64,000 bases of DNA from Ancylostoma caninum (taxonomy: Eukaryota; Nematoda; Chromadorea; Rhabditida; Ancylostomatidae), in NCBI GenBank assembly GCA_037903475.1, contig JBAJFG010000016.1:372001-436000 (forward strand), in the 5' to 3' direction. How positions within the stretch are numbered: the stretch's first letter is position 1; every line of letters starts with the position of its first letter. The notes under the pieces were generated by a model. That model saw only the letters and a program-made list of their open reading frames with translations. It was not told where the DNA came from and did not search any database. Below are positions 29,701 through 41,702 of the stretch, piece by piece. The position numbers were made by a program, and so were the translations under genes.

Positions 29701-29943
29701 ACAGCGCAATGACAATTCTGTATGAGTTTAAGAAGAACATGGAAAGAAATCCCAGGAAAGAATGAGTGGGAGAAAGAACCTCGTTTGTCATCTATTCAAA
29801 AAATCATGAAAGGGTTTTGCCCACCCGTGTGAGGTGCCATATGTTTGATACGATGAAAGTGTTGAGAATAGAGGTGAACAACGGTTGGTGGTCTCCTAGG
29901 ACGCACACTGTACAACGATTAGAAGGGGTTTAACAAATTAAAT

Positions 29944-32900
29944 TCAGAGTTTTCGCTTGTATTCCTTACAACAAATCTCTGTACACCTCTGGAGTGAATG
30001 GAAGTTATTCAGAGTACCGTCACAGCCTCCGTATTGATATTCCACACAGGTGTCAGTCGCTGCGTTGTATCCATAACGAGTCTCGTAATTGGTACATGGT
30101 CCTGGATCTCGAGGTGCGGAGCAGAAATCCACAGGATCCTGTTAGAATTAGAATTACTCATAGAGTTCGCGAGATCTCAGGGATCCCTCAGAGATGTCTT
30201 CGAAATTGGCGAGATTTCAAGGATTACGTTCTTCGAACTGTATTGTTAGGAACTAGATAGTAATGGATAACATGGTTAAGAAAAATGGGTGATTGAAAGC
30301 AAATGCAGAGTAGTTTTTGTAATGTGCACTCTGTGATGTTCCCCGGGAACTCTGCGAAGACACCTTGCCTCCAAGGAGATGAAACTATCAACGACGAATA
30401 CATCCAAAAAAGAGTCGAGAGACTATTTTGTTCGCCATCTCGTCCAATGATCTACGCTATTTCTACATCTGTTAGAAGTTTTGAGTATTGATTGCGATGA
30501 TTTTTTCACATGCGCAGTAATCTCGAGCGAGAGCGAGGACGGCAGAGTAGGGGTGTGGCCTTCTCCCACGTCTACGGCCTGGTCTGCTGTGATTGGCCGG
30601 TCATGCCCAAAGAAGGCGTGTGAGGGAGGCCTTGGCGGGTGTAGAGATGGACCGCGTTTGATAAACTGCATTGGTATCCAGGAAAGTATCTAGTGCAAAT
30701 ATCGTCAGAATTCTCCAGAAGTATTCCTTTCCACTCCATCACTAGGTATGTCGAAAATTCTCGCGAAATCTCGCAAAAAGTATGGAATTTTTTCTGCCTT
30801 AGATATTTAGAAGGGGATTTGTATTCGTATACAGTCACTCCCCAGGATGCTGCACGAATCAAGAAAGTGCATTGCTTTCAAACGTGAATGCTATTTACCT
30901 GACAGCAAATGGACACATTAAATTCAGTGCTCATATGACAGATGAAGCCATCTGGACATCCTCGATCAATTCCACAAGCTTTGACTTGCCCATTGTCGAC
31001 CAGAGGAATGCCGTGAGGGCAATAATTACGATATACTAGAATGTTTTTCTATCAGCTTTAAGTTCCTTGTGCAGAATTAGGTGGACTGACCTGGACACGC
31101 TTCACTGCATGTGGATTCACTTATGAAATTGTTCTCGTTACCTCCTATTCCACCGTAGTTGAAAGGTGCACACCTTTAATACCTTATAATAATCTAGTAT
31201 AAGAAGTTGTCAGTTAGTTCACAGATCGGTTAACCTGTTCTGCTTCCTGTCAAAGAACCATCGCGGTAGGTCGTCTCCTCCTGTGCCTTGGTCAACTGGC
31301 TGGTCGCATGCATCAATTTCTAGGATACTCGTTTTGAAAAACAACCTTTTCAAAGTATTTTTGCAGTATAACTAACTATTCCTTGGACAGCATAAGGTCG
31401 TTAGGGCGCTGCTACCAACATGACAGTAAAATCCACGAGGGCAACTGTCTATTTTTTGTCCTCCAGAACACAGCACACGCTCATCATCGGTGCCAATCAG
31501 TGGCTCTCCAGAGCCACATGGATTAAGTTCTGGAAGAGTCCTCGAGTGGTGTGCATCTGACCGGAGATTCGACATTGTGTTTACCTTTACACGCTTGTCG
31601 GCAGGCTTGTTTCGTCAAGAAATTGTTGGAGTTTCCCTTCATTCCTTTGTAGACGAATGTTCGACACATCTGGAACGAAATTTAAATTTGTTGGATAATT
31701 GTCAGGCTTAAGTAGATCACGTTACAGCGGAAACTTTTGCCCCTCCCCCCTAGTCTACCTCAGATAGGAGGGGAGGGGAGGGGAGTGCCCTTTCACTGTC
31801 TGCGCTCTCCAATTTCTGAAATGCTTCGTTGAACGAAAGGACACAGTGGCGCATCGCTTATTGCGAGCAGCATCTAGGAATTCCTAGGATTCTGAAGGCC
31901 ACGGTAGCGTCCGAAGATATCATCCTTTTTCTATGGATTTTGGAGAACATTTTAGAAAATATGATCCTACCTGTATTCCTCCATCATAGAACCATCGTTC
32001 AAGCGTTTCGGAGCCTTGTCCGGTTTCAAGAGGTAAATCGCACGGACGTCTAGCTAAAAATATGATAATTCGTGCATTATTTCACACTAAGCGTTTTCGT
32101 GCAAGCACGTGCAAAACTCACTTCCCGGGCAGCAGTTTGTTGTTTCGGGACTACCTCCCACGTGACACCAGTATCCATTGATGCATGAGTCCTCACCACC
32201 GCAAATTATGGGCTCTTTAAGGGCATTCAAAAGCGGTTCTCCTTGCCGACACGGGTTTGGGATTACTGAATTGTAGTTTTAACTTAGTGGTCGAGAAGGG
32301 ATTACTCAAAATGCATAGGTTTTTTCTTGCCTGGGCACACTAATTCGCAATCCTCCATGCTTAAGAAGTTGTTTGCATTACCCTTCGAGCCCAGATAATT
32401 AAATTCACGACATCTTCGAGTTTCCTTGTCGAAGAAGTACCTTGAATCAGCAATATTTCACTTGTTTCTCCTGGTAATGACTTTTGTTTTACCTAGTAAG
32501 TGAATAAGTTCCTTCTCCGACCGCTAGATCCTGCGCACATGGATCACCATCTGAAAAGTTAGCATTGCTGCTGCTTCCAAAAAAGCCTGGATTTCACTCT
32601 TACTTTTGGGGCAGCAGTAGTTCTCATTACTGTCAACTCCGATATGACAGAAGTGCGTTGAGGGACATCGTTGAGATGGATTGCAGACTTTTGGCACGTT
32701 GCCAACAAGCAGAGGCTTTCCACTTCCGCATGGATTTTCGTACACTGGACAGATGGCTTCACAGTCGTCTTGCGTGAGGAACATGTTCTAAGGAGAAGGT
32801 ATTATTCTCCCAAAAGTTTACTAACTCCCTGTAAATTCAGACCAGCTGGTGTGGGTGCGCAACGTTGTGCCTGGATAGGGCGGTACTGCCCATTTCTGTG

Positions 32901-35900
32901 ATTGGTTAGACTATCCATTTGACCAATAGCAGGCTTTGGCCGCACCAGTCCTTCCAAGTGCAACGCTCCACAACCCCTGGTTCCGATACTCTGGATAGAA
33001 ATGCGAAAGTTTTGACTCCCAAATTACCTGATTTCCTCCTTCACCACTGTAGATGAACTTCACGCATTTTTTCTGAGTGCTGTCGAAATGCCAACGAGTG
33101 AGATACGAGTTACCATGGCCCTTCATCAATGGCATTTCACATGTGTTTGGCACTAAAACCTCTCTACAAGTGGAGAACTCTTTTTGTAACTGACTACTTA
33201 CTCGTTGAACAGCAAACTGTCAATTCTGGAGTGATTCCAACATGGCACCAATGGGATTGAGGACAGGGTAAAGTTGGGCTACACAATCGTGGCTCATTCA
33301 GTGGTGTCATTAACATCTGTCCAGATCCACAGGGAGATTTGCACTCGCCTGGAAGTTTTCTTTTGTTCAATTTAGCCAGATCATGGATGTTTTTTCTCGT
33401 ATCTGTAGAAGGTCCTACGTTTGCATTGACGTTCGCATGCTGCCCTTGTGAGGAAATTGTTCTGATTTCCTTTAGTTCCCTTATAGACGAAGGGTTTGCA
33501 TTGCATGGAACAGGAGCGGTCGTTAGGATCAGCGTACCATCGGGGCAAATCGGCGTTGCCGTCACCTGTCTCAACTGGGAGTGAGCACGGATCCGGAGAA
33601 GCTGGAAAACCTCGAATTTATCCGCAAAAGATCAAACTATTTCAAACTGCCAGATGGACAGGACTACCTCCTGAACAGCATACTGTAGTTGCTTGGGATG
33701 CTCCGACGTGACACCACTGGTTAACACCACATTCCGTGACATTGGCAGAGCATTCCTTTCTCGGTGAGAAGTTCTCAGACGGGCAGGGGTTGCTCCACTC
33801 TGGAAGAGCTGCTTGAAAGAGCAGGAAAAGTCGCTAATTTGCAGATTTGAAAATGTAAAAAAGTAGTTAAAAGACTAGTTCAAGTGACTTTAATTTTTTC
33901 TTGGTATAGTTCCTGTAATTAACTTATGGATTATCGCTAATCTACTTACTCTGACACACATCCTGACACTGCTGCAGCGTTAGGAAGTTGTTCTCATTTC
34001 CCTTGGCACCTCGGTATACAAATTCAGTGCAGCGCTTAGAGAAAGTATTGTAGTAGAACCTTCAAAGCTGTATTTTAACCAGAATCCACAAACTCCTGCA
34101 TAACTATGACATCTCTCTGCACATGATACAATCCAGAAAATTTTCTGTCCTCACCTCTTCAGAAGCGCTTTTCCCTGTCCAACGTTCAATGCTAGCAGGC
34201 AGAGATCAGTCACTGCAATAAAGCTGTTGAAGTATAGATTCCAGAGAAAATAAACACTATGGAACGAGTATCCCTTACAACCACTTGACTCGCAGCACGC
34301 GGTCGTTTCCGGAGTTTCTCCGAGGTGACAATAGTAATTCCTCGGACAAGTGGACGAGTCGTTTGGACCGCACACAATTCGTGACTGATTCCGGTGACTC
34401 GCTGGATTACCGATTCGACATGGGTTCGTACGATCAACGACAATGCCTGAAACGCCTGAATATTAGGGAATAACAAGGTATAAGGGGTAACAATGGATTA
34501 GCTAGAGCAGTTCTGTGGAAAAAAAAACTACGAGCGAGAAAAATGAGAGACCGTGGAAAGGTATTACACAATCGGAGGATATGTTCAGCTACTATTCCAG
34601 CTACTATTCCTCCATTTCAGCCTCATAATGCTCCGAAAATTTCTGAGACAGCACCAGAAAACAATTATGTTGTCGACCGCACTCCAGATTATAAGGAAAC
34701 ATGCTTGTATACTGATGCTATGTCTCAGGATGAGGACCAGTGTTACAGCTTCCAAACCGCGCAAATACTTCAAGTTCTACGAAATTTTTAGTAAGCTAAA
34801 TGTCTCCGGAACTGCAGCATTTAAAACTGGGTTCATCTTGACTCAGCCGTGAACCTGTTTACTAAAATCAGAATTCAATTTCCATTCTTTATAGCCTGTT
34901 GTGTCCAGGTGATTGTCTCTTTTTATTTCGTTTAATTTTTCTATTCCTTATTTTTGCAGGTTTTTTCTCTTCCCTTTTTTATCTGAGGGAAAAACATGCC
35001 CCATCTATCATAATTTGATTTATTTATTAATAACTCAATAATTTAGCAACTAGTCTTACTTGCCAAATCCGCGTCCTACATTTGACCGGTGCCTTGTCCA
35101 CACTCACATAGAATTTTACTTGCTATGCGAAGAGGTAATAGTACTTTCTTGGATACACCCTCCACTACAGGAAGCTTCCATTTTCGTGAAAAAAAAACCT
35201 CCAAAAAACCGTTTGGCTGCTGAGCAAAAAGGCATCTATGAAACCTCAAGGAAACAGGGAACACATTCTGGCTTTACTAAAAATATTCACAATCCTCTGA
35301 GAAAGAAAAAGGTGAGTGACTTTCTCTTTCCATTTTAATGACCTTTAGTTATTGTGTCTAAGTCACTGCGGATTCAATGCTCAGAAAAGCTTTGTAATCC
35401 AGGGATTACATTGTGAAGTTCGTGGGGAAAAAAGCGCGGTAAAGAAGAAGCGAAGAAAAAGAGTGTTGTGCTGACTAATCCCGGAAAAGACTACGTCACA
35501 GGTATTACGTCGTGTGCCCTCTCAAATCGTGAACCTCGTTTGAGTAAACTCACTCGTATCGCACGCGTCAACACACTGTGTTTTAGTGACGAAGTTGTTT
35601 GCGTTCCCACGAATTCCTTTGTACAGGAAACTGAAACTTGTGGATACTAACAAAGCTATACTCTTGTATTTCGCTCCAAAAATCCTGGCATATTTCAACA
35701 AACCGTCGGCATTGTTTGGCCTGTTTGTCGTAGTACCACCTAGCCACCAGCTCGCTTCCTTCACCCGTGTCTCGTCGCATTTCACAGCGATTCACTAAAA
35801 AAAAAGGATTATTGTGTGGGACTTCCTCTAAATATGAGGAAGAAGTTCAAATCGTACAATTATCAGTCCTCAAACAGCATGAAGTTGTTGCAAAAGTGGC

Positions 35901-36990
35901 ACCAGTATGACACCAGTACTCTTCAGGACATCCCGCGTTTGGCTGGTTGAGGTAGTTGCACGAAATTGGTGTGTTGAACTCATTCACCAGCGGCCTACCC
36001 GATGGGCATGGATTGATAAACTCTGAAGGATAGTCCTGTATCTTTCCAGAAACAGCCTCGAGCAAGATACGTAAAACCTACTGGTCTTGTTCGTTTGTTT
36101 GCGTTCAGGACGCAGAAATCGTGTAGTGGACGAGACTTCCGTAGTCGACTCCGGAGGTGGTGTTGGAGATTCCATTGTGGTGGAAGTGACTGTCACAGTT
36201 CTTTCTGTTTCCGGAGGAGGTGTGGGAAGAGTTGAAGCATGAAATATTCGAATTTTTTAAATCCTACAATTGTGAAGACAACACAACGCTTACAGTGGTA
36301 AACGTGAAAATCCTTGGAAAAGCTGTTGACGTGATCGGCGGAAGTACCATCGGTATCGGTCGTACAATACTGTTGACGCCCACTTGAGGGCGTGCTACTG
36401 CTCAAATTTCACTCAATTCACTTGCTGTATTTTATGTACAGATTTCCAAAGGATAAGAGTATTTTCAGGATCTGCTACAGCGCATCTCTACTCCTAGCAG
36501 CTTGATTTTCGTTGCAAGTACCTACCTGTTGGCCGGTAGTTCCATCTATAGCGGTTCTGATTACACCATACGTACTGACAATTCGTCCTGACTGGGTACA
36601 TCAGAGTTCGTTGTGGAATTCGTGGCTGTTGGTAGTAGAACTAGAAAATCATGGAAATTCGAGAAAGTATTAGTTGAGAGGATTTCTCAGTTCTAAGAGC
36701 GGTGAGTCAAAAATGGATTAGACCCCTCAAAACAAGTCTTGCAAGGATTTCATCCACAAATACTTCCGGGGCGAAGTGATGTGAATTTTCTCTAACGATT
36801 TGTACGAAATATTTCTGTTGCAAGCGTTCCAGAACTTTTCAAAAAAAAAGGTACATTACAGGAAAATTCCGCACGATCAGCAATGGGAGAAATACCAAGA
36901 CAGTTCTTTGCTGGTTAGCTTAGTAGCCTCCAAAATGCTTACCTGTGCAAATATCAATTGTAGTAATGTTGAAAACAGTAACAGCTTCAT
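29944..36990 (-). CDS. secreted lustrin-Kunitz multidomain protein (8 module pairs)
   Basis: Exons, in transcript order: 36943-36990, 36526-36640, 36294-36397, 36082-36238, 35858-36022, 35704-35794, 35554-35630, 34282-34446, 34155-34212, 33950-34059, 33668-33811, 33419-33601, 33202-33348, 33028-33152, 32604-32787, 32493-32550, 32331-32440, 32122-32265, 31971-32053, 31585-31669, 31377-31529, 31235-31319, 31091-31173, 30899-31035 and 29944-30138. They total 3006 nt (1001 residues), in phase. Residues 1-16 are a signal peptide. Residues 17-141 form a Thr/Pro linker. Then eight pairs follow, each a lustrin cysteine domain (NPC...WCHxG...CC) and a Kunitz domain (W/F-Y-D...YKGxxGNxNNF...C). Seven Kunitz domains lack Cys14 and Cys38; the last (from residue 938) has all six cysteines. 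It is probably extracellular or cuticular. From memory it resembles C. elegans C34F6.1. The junction of exons 3 and 4 needs an AT acceptor, and exon 17 uses a GC donor. Confidence 0.92.
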
Positions 36991-37002
36991 GGTAGTGTAT
37001 TC

Positions 37003-37004
37003 CT
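37003..37004 (-). promoter_or_regulatory. candidate trans-splice acceptor for the lustrin-Kunitz gene
   Basis: The gene strand reads CTTTCAG, then 12 bases, then ATGAAGCTG. This is a strong acceptor immediately before a signal-peptide exon, as expected for spliced-leader addition. Confidence 0.65.
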
Positions 37005-40000
37005 GAAAGAGGAGAACTTGAAGCTAAATTTCTAGAACACAACTATTGCAACGAGAGCTTGAAATGACTTCTGAGCTTCGAGGAAAACGGGAAAAATGGA
37101 TAAGATTGATGGAATTCTACAGCATTCGGACGGACAGTTCAGGAAGAGAGATACCCAATTAGCAAGGGTAATGTTAGCTGCACACACATGGAATGGGAGC
37201 GACCGCGCGCAACTTTGGCGCGACAGTTTAGTGTGGCTACGACGTGCGACCCTTACTGACCGGAAGTGTAAACAGTCGCGCCGAGCGAGGAAAAAGTGAG
37301 TGACTGAATTAGGTAAACAGAGTCCACACCCTACTGCTAGATGATAATAAAGCAGGCCAACTATGGTAAGACATGGGCGCTGAGCAGATTTCCGAAAGAA
37401 AAACATCCAATGAACGAAGTGTTTCCTGGTGCAGAGCTCCAGGAAAGAGCTCCAGACAAGCATGGATAAACAACAATATCAAAGAGTTCGCATGTGATTG
37501 CTACTGCCTTCAGTTTTAACTTTTTTTTGCCCTTTTTCCCCACTTAAAATTAGTTGGCGGTCATTGCTTTTTCTCGTTGTCGTGACTGCATTGCTATCAG
37601 GGTGGTCGAGCCTGCTTGTTGTCCTCCGTCGGCTCGGCATTTCCTCATTGTGAAGTCAAACAGGCGAGCCGATACTCTCTGGCACGCCTATGAATGCACA
37701 CTCTCCCGAAAATCTCGGTTTTTTCTTAGCAAAAGTGACCGCTGCGAACCGAGAATAAGCTGAAATACCAACTACAACTTGTTAGGTCGGAAGCATTAAA
37801 TGAAGATGATAACGATCGAGGAAGAGTCTCAAGATGGATGTATATTGTAGGATCTGTAGTCGTCTGCGTCTTCACTACTCAGCAAGGGTTTCGGGCTCTT
37901 CGTTTCTCTTTTGCTAATTCGAAACGTCCTGGCGTTTTTGTCTCTTCCAGGCGTAGGCAATGCCGTGTAAATAAAAATAATAACCTGAAGGCGGAAGTTT
38001 ATTTCCTTACTCTCCACTGCAGTGATCCAGAACGAAAATGGGAGAGCATGACGAAGACAAGTATATGACAGTAGCATGGTGATTTGAGGGGCCGTTGCGT
38101 AATTTTCATAGAGGGGAGGAGCGGGAGGTTGGGTACAGGTCTTCTTCCTTTGTTCTAAATAAAAATATAGAATAAACTGCTCGTTAACATACAGTGGTGA
38201 TAAAGAAAAATGCTTGACGTAGAAGAGGAGCGTCAAAACACATAGAAGAACAAACCCTATCACTTCAGGTCTTAGAACTTGGAATTCGACAAGTAGCCGA
38301 ATATCTAAGATGTTGGAAGTTCTGATCCCGATCAAGATTCACCTATCTATGGTCATTACTTCACAAAAAATTAGAGTAGATCTGAATTTTCAAGGATGGG
38401 CAGAATGTAGACGTCGCTGGCCATCTGCACCTCCTAATCAGGCAAGTTTGCAGGATAACGGTGCTACGGAGCAAGAGTTAAACAATATCTCTGAAAGATT
38501 TGTCAAAGTCCTAAAGGCAGGGTCATATCCAATTTCGTTTGTGACACATTCGCACACTCTAAATTTTCTAGACTTGCTGATTTTAACGGCTTATATTAAT
38601 TGCGTGAGAATGCCTCCATGCTAGTTCTTCTACACTCTCACTAATCGTTCGTTGTACCAGTTTGCTCAAGCAAATTGTCATGGTGTGTCGTGCATCATAC
38701 TGCAGATTATATCGAAATCTGCACTTCAGTCCAATCTAAAATCTACGTGAGGCGAGGTTTTCGTCACTTTTTTGATTTTCTGTGTATACCTCGGAATCAG
38801 CGTGGCGATAAGTACCACACTCGGCCGATTTCTCAAGAAGGAAAAACGACGCTGGACAAGGTATTTTGTCCTTCTACAAAGCAGCGGCTATTTGAATCGG
38901 GGGCTAGCCTTAAAATACAAGGATAATTGCTACATATTATCAATACAATGCTTGAAATACAGTATACTCACTTATGCACTGTTTTTTTCACATACGCACT
39001 GCTCATAAGGACCCTGCTTCAATTACTCAGGCAGATCTAGAACAACCTTGAAGAAATCTATCCAATAAATAGCCAAGATAAGGGTTTAGAAAAATTCTGT
39101 TGCAAAATGAGTAGGCATTACGATCAAACCAACCTTCTCGATATCACACATTCTTTCAGCGCATCGCTGTGAACCTGTCAATTTCTACGTTCCATTCTCG
39201 AACTGCTGTGCTAAATCCGACATCCAGAATCACGATGTATGCTAAATGTGGATTCTGGGTGCTGAATGCTGGATTTCGAATCTGGATGCTAGGTGGTGGA
39301 TGGTGGATGCTGCATTTTGGGTTCTGGATGCAGGATTCTGGACGCTGGATTCTGGATTCTATTTCCCATAGTTTGAAGTACCTATGGTTCGGTGTTACCA
39401 GTTCTCTTTGCTTAAAATGATGCGAAGTTGAGGAGAGCTTCTCCGATTCACAGCTATCACAAACCTTTCTAAAGTATCATGCTCTGAGACGAAAGAATCC
39501 AGAAAGCGATCAGCAACAATCAGTATTCATACCCACGGATCGAGAGTTTTTAACTTGGATGATGGAGGAGTGTGTTTGCCGAATTTCTCAGGAATATTCT
39601 TGTTATCACTTTCTTGGATATTTTTAAAAAAAAGTAATTCAGTATTAAATTGATGTCTCCAGTAATCTTCCTCCTCCATTCGGGCCCCAAAAGTGGCGAA
39701 GACCCCACTTGAACGAACTAAAAACCACTTACATAGTAAACCTTTTCAGTTCGATATGGTAACGTATCTCCAGGAAGTCATCAAGAGGCATCGGTGTAGT
39801 TGTTCGTTTGCCACTCTGCAATAAGAAGAAAAAAAAATTAAGCTCCAATTTTGCAGCTACATAATTCATTCAGTCCATTTTCCATATTTGTTTATGTTGG
39901 ATAACTGGTTTTGTTTTACCGTCTTATCCAGGGAAAGCGGAACACACATACCAGCACTATATTTACAAACTGCTACATTTGTCATTTTTTGGACTTTTTC

Positions 40001-41673
40001 TCCTTAGCCAGATAACCAGTCTGAGCTATGGTCTAAGATATAACGATCCTAAAAAATGTCACCCGCTGGGATATCACGCCGTTACTTTCTCCTCTGCAGG
40101 CAAGCGCAGACGAGCAGTAGTAAACTTTACAACGAATTTATCTTGCTCACTATAAAACTTTGCTTCATACGTTATTAATGAACTCTGTCGTATCCACGGT
40201 AGTTGTTCGCAGGACATCTAGCACTGGTCCTCCTGTCATTCCTGACATCGTGGCAATGTCCGTGCGACATTCCACATGGGCATTCATCAATTCAGAGCCG
40301 ATGTCATCTTATTCTTTTGCTTTCCCTTGTTCCAATAGATTCATTATTGTCGGACGCCAGTTTTTAACAGAATTTGAATCACCTCACAAGGAACTGAAAT
40401 CCAGCAAAGACTGGGTGACCATTGGGTAACCAAGTTAGGGCGATATTTAGTGAAAAACAATTACTTCTATAACCCTGAAATGTGAAAAGGGGTAGTGTTT
40501 TTTTTCCTCTTTGAATTTTCTCTAAACATGAAGATGTTTGCCGAAAAAGGAACCTAAGAAAGCACACCTCTCACGAAACTCGAGCCAACGTCAAGTCTAC
40601 GTTACGCTGGGTAAAATTCAGATTTACAACTCTAATAGCATTAGGTTCGTAAGAGGACGAGTCTAATACCATCAAAACAAATTGCTAATGGGTAGTATCC
40701 ATAGAGAACAGCTTAAGCCATCCTTGACCTCGAAGAACCGGTTTCTCGGCTGAACAGCGAGGAAGCACATCGTTTCTACGTTAATTTTCATGGAACCGTA
40801 ATTATGTGGCTAAGAAAAACTAACAGAATCCTTAATAACAAGGGGTAGGATCTTCTCTTTAAAAAGTTATTAAGAAAACTTGATTTAAAAATAATTCAGG
40901 ACAATGATCACTCTCCAACTTCTACTCTTGTCACAGTTTTGTCTCCGTCCACAATAGAGTTCTGGAAAAACCGCCAAATCCATACTTGTTAATTCATATT
41001 CACCTTGATTAATTCACGAAATCTTCGCTATTCTTAACAACAAGGTTTCGAAATAGGTGACTACTGCGCAGGAATTAGAACAATTTCAAACTGACACTAA
41101 TAATTATCCCGGATGAATCCCGGAAATCTACTGAGCAAATAGCTGACACTGCAGCTGACTGGTGAGGCATCCGGAGAGCCGTATCCAGGAGCCACCCGGC
41201 TACCCCCAACGGGCCCTCCAAAAAACCGAGTGAGGCACCAGCGAGGGTGTGGCGGAGGAAACGACGCGGTGCGTGCGCGCGTCGCGTGCTGCTTGACCCC
41301 GAAGGCGCTGCTGCGGGTCCGATTTCATCCATGTTTGGATCCACTTTCTATTAATTTGCTTTGTATTACTGGCCAGTAGTGGTCAGTCATGTCTCCACGA
41401 ACATTCTAGCTTGAATAGAAGTTGCTTTCGATTTTCCTGGACGTTATCGTGCTTGTCTAACGGTCGATCTGTTATGAAATTCTGTGATTTCCTGCTCCTT
41501 TTTGTATATTCATCATGGCACTTAGTTCTTTGTGAGTGAATCATTTATTTGATCGTTCTAGTTTTCCAATGTCTCCGTTACTATCCTTCATTTTCCTCTT
41601 TTGTATGCCTTGCTGTTTGGGAAACTGTGCAGAAAGTTATCTTTTTTCTCGATCAGGCAATGTACTGCTGATC
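37005..41673. other. divergent spacer between the lustrin-Kunitz gene and ptrn-1
   Basis: This region should hold both promoters. I see no coding exon I can defend. A minisatellite lies at 39235-39362. A GC-rich island at about 41130-41340 carries an 89-codon minus-strand frame of biased composition (41075-41344) that I do not call as a gene. Confidence 0.55.
39235..39362 (+). repeat. degenerate GGATTCTGGATGCT minisatellite
   Basis: Imperfect tandem units of GGATTCTGG / GGATGCTGGA fill about 125 bp. The resulting Trp/Gly/Met-rich frame is an artefact of the repeat. Confidence 0.8.
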
Positions 41674-41680
41674 AATTCAG
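41674..41680 (+). promoter_or_regulatory. candidate trans-splice acceptor for ptrn-1
   Basis: AATTCAG is followed 22 bases later by the start codon of exon 1, a plausible spliced-leader acceptor. Confidence 0.45.
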
Positions 41681-41702
41681 TCGTATTTGCTTCTAAGCAA
41701 CC

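Larger units (their letters stand above)
21409..29943. other. spacer between idh-2 and the Kunitz-lustrin gene
   Basis: No gene is recognised in about 8.5 kb. It holds a SINE-like fragment (22104-22500), a TIR element (23035-23311), an AT-rich simple tract (about 23610-23710) and a TAAATCTAAATCTAAAT stretch near 23510 resembling a retroelement tail. A few open frames of 60-130 codons (24246-24467, 26357-26743, 27635-27901 on +) have no domain or splice structure I can support. Confidence 0.55.

Noticed and set aside
37829..38335. 168-codon minus-strand open frame
   Set aside because: Its composition is mixed, no domain or homology is recognised, and no plausible splice or start context is seen in the divergent spacer.
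39169..39420. 83-codon plus-strand Trp/Gly-rich frame
   Set aside because: It is the translation of the GGATTCTGG minisatellite.
41075..41344. 89-codon minus-strand frame in a GC-rich island
   Set aside because: The Ala/Gly/Pro/Ser bias follows from local GC content; the frame ends in unrelated AT-rich sequence.
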